From: Caballeronia glebae
Lineage (GTDB): Bacteria > Pseudomonadota > Gammaproteobacteria > Burkholderiales > Burkholderiaceae
DNA: 64,000 nt
Assembly: GCF_001545035.1 (NCBI RefSeq)
Contig: NZ_FCOJ02000003.1
Coordinates: 62,001 to 126,000, forward strand
Direction: 5' to 3'
A model generated the notes under the pieces. The model did no database searches, was not told where the DNA came from, and saw only the letters and a program-made list of their open reading frames with translations. Shown here one piece after another: positions 58,714 through 64,000 of the stretch (position 1 is its first letter; the number at the start of each line of letters is the position of its first letter). The translations under genes were made by a program, and so were the position numbers.

Positions 58714-59784
58714 ATGAAGACCTTTCACTGCAATCGCTGCAACCAGCACGTATTCTTCGAGAACACGCATTGCGAAAACTGCGGCGCGCGGCTCGGTTAC
58801 ATACCCGATATCGATCAGATCAGCGCCTTCGAGGAGAATGGAGACGGTCGCTGGCGCAGCCTGCATCCGCTCGCGAAAGATCTTCTCTATAGGCCGTGTC
58901 ATAACTACGCGGTCGAAAACGTCTGTAACTGGGTCGTCCCCGCGCCCGATCTCGAACCATACGACCCGCTTTGTTGCTCGTGCCAGTTGACGAGCACCAT
59001 TCCTAACCTCTCGAATCCGGAGAACCTCCTCTACTGGTATCGCATCGAAGCCGCCAAGCGCCGCCTGCTGTACACGTTTTCGGAACTGGGTCTGCCTGTG
59101 AAATCCCGTGAAGAAGATCCCGAGCGCGGCCTCGAATTCCAGTTTCTCGAAGGCGATGCGCAAGGTCACGGCGTAATGACGGGGCACAACAACGGCATCA
59201 TCACGCTCAACGTCGCCGAAGCGGACGACGCTCATCGCGAGAAAACGCGCTCCGCGCTTCATGAGCCGTATCGGACCTTGCTCGGTCATTTCCGCCATGA
59301 ATCCGGGCACTATTTTTTCGATCGCCTGATCGCCGACACGGCTCGCATCGCACCGTTTCGCACTGCATTCGGCGACGAACAAGCCGACTACGCCGCCGCA
59401 GTCGATCGCCATTACCGGGAAGGCCCGCCCGCTCGATGGGAAGACAATTACATCAGCGCCTATGCCACGATGCATCCGTGGGAAGACTGGGCGGAGACCT
59501 GGGCGCATTACCTGCATATCGTCGATACATTGGACACCGCCGTATCGTGCGGCCTGGTGCTCGTGCCCGATAGCCCGCACGAGCCCACGCTCACCGATCA
59601 GACGCCGGTCGAGGAAACCACGTTCGATAACCTGATGAAACGCTGGTTTCCGCTCACTTATGTCCTGAACAGCCTGAATCGCAGTCTCGGCATGCCTGAC
59701 GGTTATCCGTTCACGCTCGCTCCGCCTGTCGTCGACAAGCTGCGCTTCGTGCATCGCGTCGTCGCGGCGGCGGCCCAGCGCTGA
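58714..59784 (+). CDS. Putative zinc peptidase with N-terminal zinc ribbon
   Basis: The 356-residue protein opens with FHCNRCNQHVFFENTHCENCGARLGY, a four-cysteine zinc ribbon, then a second Cys pair (CCSCQLTST), and in the middle the metallopeptidase motif HESGH at 195-199 with further acid/His residues in EDWAETWAHYLHI. This is the uncharacterised zinc-binding peptidase family often linked to ATP-grasp/alpha-E genes. It is divergent from the DUF2126 gene and convergent with the alpha-E gene. It may process the product of the ligases. Confidence 0.85.
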   Translation: MKTFHCNRCNQHVFFENTHCENCGARLGYIPDIDQISAFEENGDGRWRSLHPLAKDLLYRPCHNYAVENVCNWVVPAPDLEPYDPLCCSCQLTSTIPNLSNPENLLYWYRIEAAKRRLLYTFSELGLPVKSREEDPERGLEFQFLEGDAQGHGVMTGHNNGIITLNVAEADDAHREKTRSALHEPYRTLLGHFRHESGHYFFDRLIADTARIAPFRTAFGDEQADYAAAVDRHYREGPPARWEDNYISAYATMHPWEDWAETWAHYLHIVDTLDTAVSCGLVLVPDSPHEPTLTDQTPVEETTFDNLMKRWFPLTYVLNSLNRSLGMPDGYPFTLAPPVVDKLRFVHRVVAAAAQR

Positions 59785-59794
59785 GCGCACGCGC

Positions 59795-60814
59795 TCAGCC
59801 TTTGCTTTGCGATTGGGACTGCGATTGCGATTGCGAATCCGATTCCGAATCCGATGGCATCGGCGGCTCCGGTGCTATCGGCAACAGAAAATCGTGGCTC
59901 ACGCGGCCCGCGAGATCGTTCACGCGCGCGAGAAAATCGACGAGATAGGCGTGTAGTCCGCCCCTCAGAATGTCGACGATGCGCCCATTCTTCAGTTCCG
60001 AACTCAATTGCCCGGCTAGCCGCGCCGCTTCCGAATCGCGCCCTTTCGTCACCTGGCCGATAAGCTGCTCCACTTCCGCGATGCTCGCGGCGAGCGAACG
60101 CGGCCAGTCGCCATAAAGAATCAGCAAGCCCGCAACGCGTTCGGGCGTAATGACGTCGCGATAAACCCGTCGATAAACCTCGAAACCCGATACCGAACCG
60201 AGCACCGCTACCCAATGGTGATAATCGAACGGTTGTGCGGAAGTATCCGCGCGTTGCTCCATCATTTCGAATTTGACGTCGAGAATGCGCGCCGTATTGT
60301 CCGCGCGTTCGATGAAAGTCCCGAGGCGCATGAAATAAAACGCATCGTCCTTCACGAGCGTGCCGAGCTGCACGCCGCGCGACAGATGCGAGCGGAACTT
60401 CACCCATTCGAAGAACGTATAGGGTTCCCGCTCCAGAATGCCGTCGGCGAGCATGCGCTGACAGTCGAGCCACGTCGTGTTGAGCGATTCCCATAACTCG
60501 CTATTGGTTGAACTGCGCACGGCGCGCGCATTCTCGCGTGCAGCCCGCAAACAACTGACTATCGACGAAGGGTTCGAAAGATCACGCGCCATGAAGTCGA
60601 TCACGTCGCGGCTTTTCATGCCGTGATGAGCGGCCGAATAGATTCCGCTCAACTCCGATATCGATAACATCGCGCGCCAGCCCAGTTCCGCATATTCATC
60701 GGACTGCGGCAAAAGCGAGAGCTGATAGTTCGCATCGAGCATCCGGGCAGTGTTCTCGGCGCGTTCGGTATAACGCGCCATCCAGAAGAGATGATCCGCG
60801 GTACGGCTCAGCAT
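59795..60814 (-). CDS. Alpha-E (DUF403) protein
   Basis: The 339-residue helical protein begins MLSRTADHLFWMARYTERAE and repeats this family pattern at FYFMRLGTFIERADNTARILD. It equals the C-terminal half of the fused protein at 52440-55112. The last residues are a low-complexity SDSESDSQSQSQSQSQSKG encoded by hexanucleotide repeats of the GATTGC type near 59810-59855. It lies 61 bases downstream of the ATP-grasp gene and probably forms a complex with it. Biochemical role unknown. Confidence 0.9.
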   Translation of the reverse strand: MLSRTADHLFWMARYTERAENTARMLDANYQLSLLPQSDEYAELGWRAMLSISELSGIYSAAHHGMKSRDVIDFMARDLSNPSSIVSCLRAARENARAVRSSTNSELWESLNTTWLDCQRMLADGILEREPYTFFEWVKFRSHLSRGVQLGTLVKDDAFYFMRLGTFIERADNTARILDVKFEMMEQRADTSAQPFDYHHWVAVLGSVSGFEVYRRVYRDVITPERVAGLLILYGDWPRSLAASIAEVEQLIGQVTKGRDSEAARLAGQLSSELKNGRIVDILRGGLHAYLVDFLARVNDLAGRVSHDFLLPIAPEPPMPSDSESDSQSQSQSQSQSKG

Positions 60815-60875
60815 GGGTGTTCCCGGTTGTTTGTCGTTGTCTTTGGTGACGCAGTGCATTCCTCAGGACTTTGCG

Positions 60876-62348
60876 TCAGCGCTCCAGAACCCAGGTATCT
60901 TTCGTGCCGCCGCCCTGCGACGAATTCACGACGAGCGAGCCTTCCCGCAACGCAACGCGCGTCAGGCCGCCCGGCACCATGCGCACTTCGGTGCCCGACA
61001 ACACGAACGGGCGCAAGTCGATATGACGCGGCGCGATACCCGCCTCCACGTAGGTCGGACAAGTGGAAAGCGCGAGCGTCGGCTGCGCGATGTATTTCTC
61101 CGGATGCGCTTCGAGCACCGCGCGAAACTCCGCGATCTGCGAGGCGGTCGAAGCCGGACCGACCAGCATGCCGTAGCCGCCCGCGCCATGCGTCTCCTTC
61201 ACGACGAGTTCGGGCAAATGATCGAGCACATACTTGAGATCGTCGGGCTTGCGGCACATCCACGTCGGCACGTTGTTGAGAATCGGCTCTTCGCCAAGAT
61301 AGAAACGCACCATGTCCGGAACATAGGGATAGATCGACTTATCGTCCGCGATGCCTGTCCCGACCGCATTGCACAACGAGACATTGCCCGCGCGATATGC
61401 GCCGATCAATCCCGGCACGCCAAGCGCGGAATCCGGCCTGAACACGAGCGGATCGAGGAAGTCGTCGTCGACACGGCGATAGATCACATCGATCCGCTGC
61501 GGCCCCTGCGTCGTGCGCATATACAGGTATTCGTTTTCGACGAAGAGGTCCTGCCCTTCGACGAGTTCGACGCCCATTTGCTGCGCGAGAAACGCGTGTT
61601 CGAAATAGGCCGAGTTATACATGCCGGGCGTCATAACCACGATGGTCGGATTCTCGACGGCCGCGGGCGCGGCCGCGCGCAACGTGTCGAGCAGCAAATC
61701 CGGATAGTGCGCCACCGGCGCCACGCGATTGCGCGCGAATAGATCCGGAAAGAGCCGCATCATCATCTTGCGGTTTTCGAGCATGTACGACACGCCCGAC
61801 GGAACGCGAAGGTTATCCTCAAGCACATAGAACTCGCCCTGTCCCGCCCGCACGATATCGATGCCCGCGATATGCGCATAGATATCGCGCGCGACATCGA
61901 CGCCACGCATCTCGGGACGATACTGCGCGTTACCGATTATCTGCGCCTCGGGAATGATGCCTGCGCGGATGATGTCCTGCTCGTGATAGATATCGTGGAT
62001 GAACCGGTTGAGCGCATTTACGCGCTGCCGCAGGCCACGCTCCAGCGCGCGCCATTCATCGGCGGGAAAAATGCGCGGAATGAGGTCGAAGGGAATCGTG
62101 CGCTCGGGAATGATGCCGGGAAGATCGCTCGTTCCGTAGACGGCGAAAGTTATGCCGACACGCCTGAAGTTGAGATCCGCTTCGGCGCGCTTGACATCGA
62201 TCTGCTGCTCGCTTTGAGCGGAAAGCCAGGTCATGAAGTCGCGGTAGTGCGTGCGTGGATCGCCCACGCCGAGAAATGCCACCGCCGACAACCCGCGCGC
62301 CTCCAGATCGCTGCGCTCGAACATCTCGTTGAAGAATGCTTGCGTCAT
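60876..62348 (-). CDS. Circularly permuted ATP-grasp ligase (stand-alone)
   Basis: The 490-residue protein contains the same landmarks as the fused ligase: RTIPFDLIPRIFPADEW, QGEFYVLEDNLRVPSGVSYMLENR, MTPGMYNSAYFEHAFLAQQMGVELVEGQDLFVENEYL, SALGVPGLIGAYRAGNVSLCNAVGTG and the ATP lysine region LVVKETHGAGGYGMLVG. GGAAGA lies six bases before ATG 62348. It probably activates a carboxylate as acyl phosphate for amide ligation in the cytoplasm. It and the alpha-E gene form the second module. Confidence 0.92.
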   Translation of the reverse strand: MTQAFFNEMFERSDLEARGLSAVAFLGVGDPRTHYRDFMTWLSAQSEQQIDVKRAEADLNFRRVGITFAVYGTSDLPGIIPERTIPFDLIPRIFPADEWRALERGLRQRVNALNRFIHDIYHEQDIIRAGIIPEAQIIGNAQYRPEMRGVDVARDIYAHIAGIDIVRAGQGEFYVLEDNLRVPSGVSYMLENRKMMMRLFPDLFARNRVAPVAHYPDLLLDTLRAAAPAAVENPTIVVMTPGMYNSAYFEHAFLAQQMGVELVEGQDLFVENEYLYMRTTQGPQRIDVIYRRVDDDFLDPLVFRPDSALGVPGLIGAYRAGNVSLCNAVGTGIADDKSIYPYVPDMVRFYLGEEPILNNVPTWMCRKPDDLKYVLDHLPELVVKETHGAGGYGMLVGPASTASQIAEFRAVLEAHPEKYIAQPTLALSTCPTYVEAGIAPRHIDLRPFVLSGTEVRMVPGGLTRVALREGSLVVNSSQGGGTKDTWVLER

Positions 62349-62778
62349 AGCCGGTCTTCCAAATGAAGTGCATGCCGGGGTGGCGATTCCCCTTCGCTCG
62401 TATTCCTGGTTGCACTCGCAAACGCTTGAAGAGCCCGAAAGACGCGACGCGTCCGACAACATGGATACGTCGTTAGGCGACCTCGAAGCGCGATGCTTTA
62501 TTTATCTGTCACACTTTTTCGTGCGAAGCATCGATTGCGTGGGCAGCCCAGTGCCGATTGAGAAAAAGCAACTTCAATGCCAATGATCTGAACGGTTCCC
62601 CTCCTTGTTTAAAGCATGTCTCCATGCGCGAATCCCGTTGTTTTGCACCAAAACGGCGCGTCCCCACAGAACGTTGCACAGTCAGAGGATAAATTTCATG
62701 CTGCATGACGGTGCGCGGATTTCGGACGGGGTCGGCGTCGCCGGTATCATAGGCGTCTTACCGCACGTCACCAAGCCC
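62349..62778. other. 430-base divergent promoter region without a gene
   Basis: The spacer separates the stand-alone ATP-grasp gene from yceH. An inverted repeat CGATGCTT / AAGCATCG at 62491-62498 and 62526-62533 frames an AT-rich stretch (TTTATTTATCTGTCACACTTTTTC) likely to contain a promoter. Low-quality frames extend the two genes into it, but family similarity does not. Confidence 0.5.
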
Positions 62779-63486
62779 ATGAACACGCCCTCCGAAGCCA
62801 CACCCCGTCCCGCCTTGCGCGAGCTCACGCCTCTCGAAGCGCGCGTGCTCGGCGTGCTCGTTGAAAAACAGCATACCGTGCCGGACACTTATCCTCTTTC
62901 GTTGAATTCCCTAACAGCAGGCTGCAATCAAAAGACCGCGCGCTCGCCGGTGATGAACGTGAGCGAAGACGAAGTGCTGACGACGATCGATGGCCTGAAG
63001 CGCCTGAGTCTCGTCTTCGAAGCAAGCAGCAGCCGTGTACCGCGCTTCGAACATAACGTGAACCGCGTACTCGGCGTGCCGAGCCAGTCGGTCGCGCTGC
63101 TCGCCACGCTATTCCTGCGCGGCCCGCAAACGGCGGCGGAATTGCGCGCGAATAGTGCGAGGCTGCATTCGTTTGCGGACATATCCTCGGTCGAAAGCTT
63201 TCTCGATGAACTCGCCGCGAACGATCCGCCGCGCGTCGTAAAGCTGTCGCGTACGCCCGGCGAGCGCGAAAGCCGCTGGGCGCATCTTCTTTGCGGCGAA
63301 GTGAGCATAAGCGATATGCCTTCGCGCGAAACCCAGGGCGGCGAATCTTTTTCCCTTTCCGAATTCGAAGCATTAAAGTCGGAGCAAAAACGCCTTGCTC
63401 ACGAAGTCGTGCAATTGCGCGCAATGGTTCAGCGAATGGCGAGCGAACTGGGCATTACTCTCGATGAATCGTCCCCCGATGCCTGA
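62779..63486 (+). CDS. yceH: YceH-family (DUF480) protein
   Basis: The 235-residue protein has the conserved core LTPLEARVLGVLVEKQHTVPDTYPLSLNSLTAGCNQKTARSPVMNVSE (read in parts from residue 16), followed by two winged-helix-like domains and a C-terminal coiled coil (LKSEQKRLAHEVVQLRAMVQRMASELG). The family is widespread with unknown function; the double winged helix suggests nucleic-acid or protein contact. ATG 62779 is chosen because conservation begins just after it. Confidence 0.9.
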   Translation: MNTPSEATPRPALRELTPLEARVLGVLVEKQHTVPDTYPLSLNSLTAGCNQKTARSPVMNVSEDEVLTTIDGLKRLSLVFEASSSRVPRFEHNVNRVLGVPSQSVALLATLFLRGPQTAAELRANSARLHSFADISSVESFLDELAANDPPRVVKLSRTPGERESRWAHLLCGEVSISDMPSRETQGGESFSLSEFEALKSEQKRLAHEVVQLRAMVQRMASELGITLDESSPDA

Positions 63487-63489
63487 ACA

Positions 63490-64000
63490 ATGGATGAGCC
63501 GCTGATATCGGCATCGCTCGTGTTTCGCGACGACGGAACGCCGTACTCGCCGCGTCACGACGACATCTATCACAGCGCGGCAGGGGCGCTGGCTCAGGCG
63601 CGCCATGTCTTCCTCGATGGCAATGGCCTGCCCGCGCGCTGGGGCGGCAGGCCGCGCTTCACGGTGCTCGAAACGGGTTTTGGCATGGGCGTCAATTTCC
63701 TTGCGACGTGGGCGGCATGGCTCGCCGATGCGCACCGGCCGCCCGTGCTCGAATTCGTGTCGATAGAAAAACATCCATTCAGCGCGGACGATTTGCGCAA
63801 AGCGCACGCGGCGATCATCGACGATGCCGCTGTCACGCCGCTCGCCGATGCGCTCGCGTCAGTATGGCCGCCGCTCGAAAGCGGCGTGCATCGGCGGGCA
63901 TTCGTTGCAGGCGCCGTCACGTTGACACTCGCGTTCGCCGATGCCGCCGACCTCTTGCCGCACCTCGCCATTCACGGCATCGCAGCGGACGCGATCTATC
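63490..64000 (+). CDS. mnmC: MnmC, tRNA mnm5s2U biosynthesis bifunctional protein (N-terminal part)
   Basis: The 170 visible residues read FRDDGTPYSPRHDDIYHSAAGALAQARHVFLDGNGLPARW, then the SAM-binding LETGFGMGVNFLATWAAW and VLEFVSIEKHPF, which is the methyltransferase domain of MnmC. This domain completes the methylaminomethyl group of wobble uridine; the FAD domain would lie beyond the right edge. ATG 63490 is three bases past the yceH stop, implying cotranscription. Confidence 0.9.
   Translation, partial: MDEPLISASLVFRDDGTPYSPRHDDIYHSAAGALAQARHVFLDGNGLPARWGGRPRFTVLETGFGMGVNFLATWAAWLADAHRPPVLEFVSIEKHPFSADDLRKAHAAIIDDAAVTPLADALASVWPPLESGVHRRAFVAGAVTLTLAFADAADLLPHLAIHGIAADAIY

Overview
The window is a GC-rich chromosomal segment with dense genes and overlapping stop/start codons. 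Its gene content (SpecificRecomb-family membrane protein, LysR/GntR-controlled catabolic operons, PQQ alcohol oxidation, Liv-type ABC transport) fits a Burkholderiaceae betaproteobacterium, most likely Paraburkholderia or Caballeronia. That placement rests on protein-family recognition alone. I see no rRNA, tRNA, CRISPR array, transposase or phage gene. Neither edge is a natural boundary: an efflux adaptor gene is cut at the left and mnmC at the right.

Layout. 0-5 kb: efflux adaptor fragment, LysR regulator divergent from a tartrate/D-malate-type dehydrogenase with its MFS carrier, then a decayed locus joining a headless GntR gene to an eroded aldehyde dehydrogenase. 5-8.6 kb: SpecificRecomb membrane protein, a small gene remnant and an exported protein. 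8.6-17 kb: a seven-gene minus-strand operon (Tat-exported binding protein, two permeases, two ATPases, M20 carbamoylase-type amidohydrolase, M81 MlrC-like peptidase) facing a GntR regulator across a 34-bp perfect palindrome. 17-20 kb: diguanylate cyclase, LysE exporter and a 64-aa peptide with a double-glycine leader. 20.2-26.1 kb: a sigma-54 activator, pqqA, pqqD, a PQQ alcohol dehydrogenase with the Asp-x-Asp lanthanide signature and a binding-protein/cytochrome c fusion, with two good -24/-12 promoters. 26-27.7 kb: small membrane protein and FUSC protein. 27.7-38.6 kb: a minus-strand catabolic cluster (PLP aldolase, CoA transferase, enoyl-CoA hydratase, MFS, FAD/Fe-S dehydrogenase, hydratase, aminotransferase) with a divergent GntR regulator. 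38.7-51.3 kb: housekeeping and hypothetical genes, including AlkA, a hydrolase-like membrane protein, a Tat-exported beta-propeller, TetR, a 2-hydroxyacid dehydrogenase, a Cys/Gly-repeat envelope protein, a TAXI-type protein, a phospholipase D lipoprotein and an aldo/keto reductase. 51.5-62.3 kb: two adjacent modules of transglutaminases, circularly permuted ATP-grasp ligases, alpha-E proteins and a HExxH zinc peptidase. 62.8-64 kb: YceH and MnmC.

The best candidates for undescribed biology are the sigma-54-wired PQQ module with an orphan pqqA-pqqD pair and a fused electron acceptor; the doubled ATP-grasp/alpha-E/transglutaminase system, which looks like a peptide-ligation and processing pathway of unknown product; and an AT-rich intergenic palindrome family built on TTTTGCATGCAAAA, one likely member of which lies in frame inside a coding sequence.
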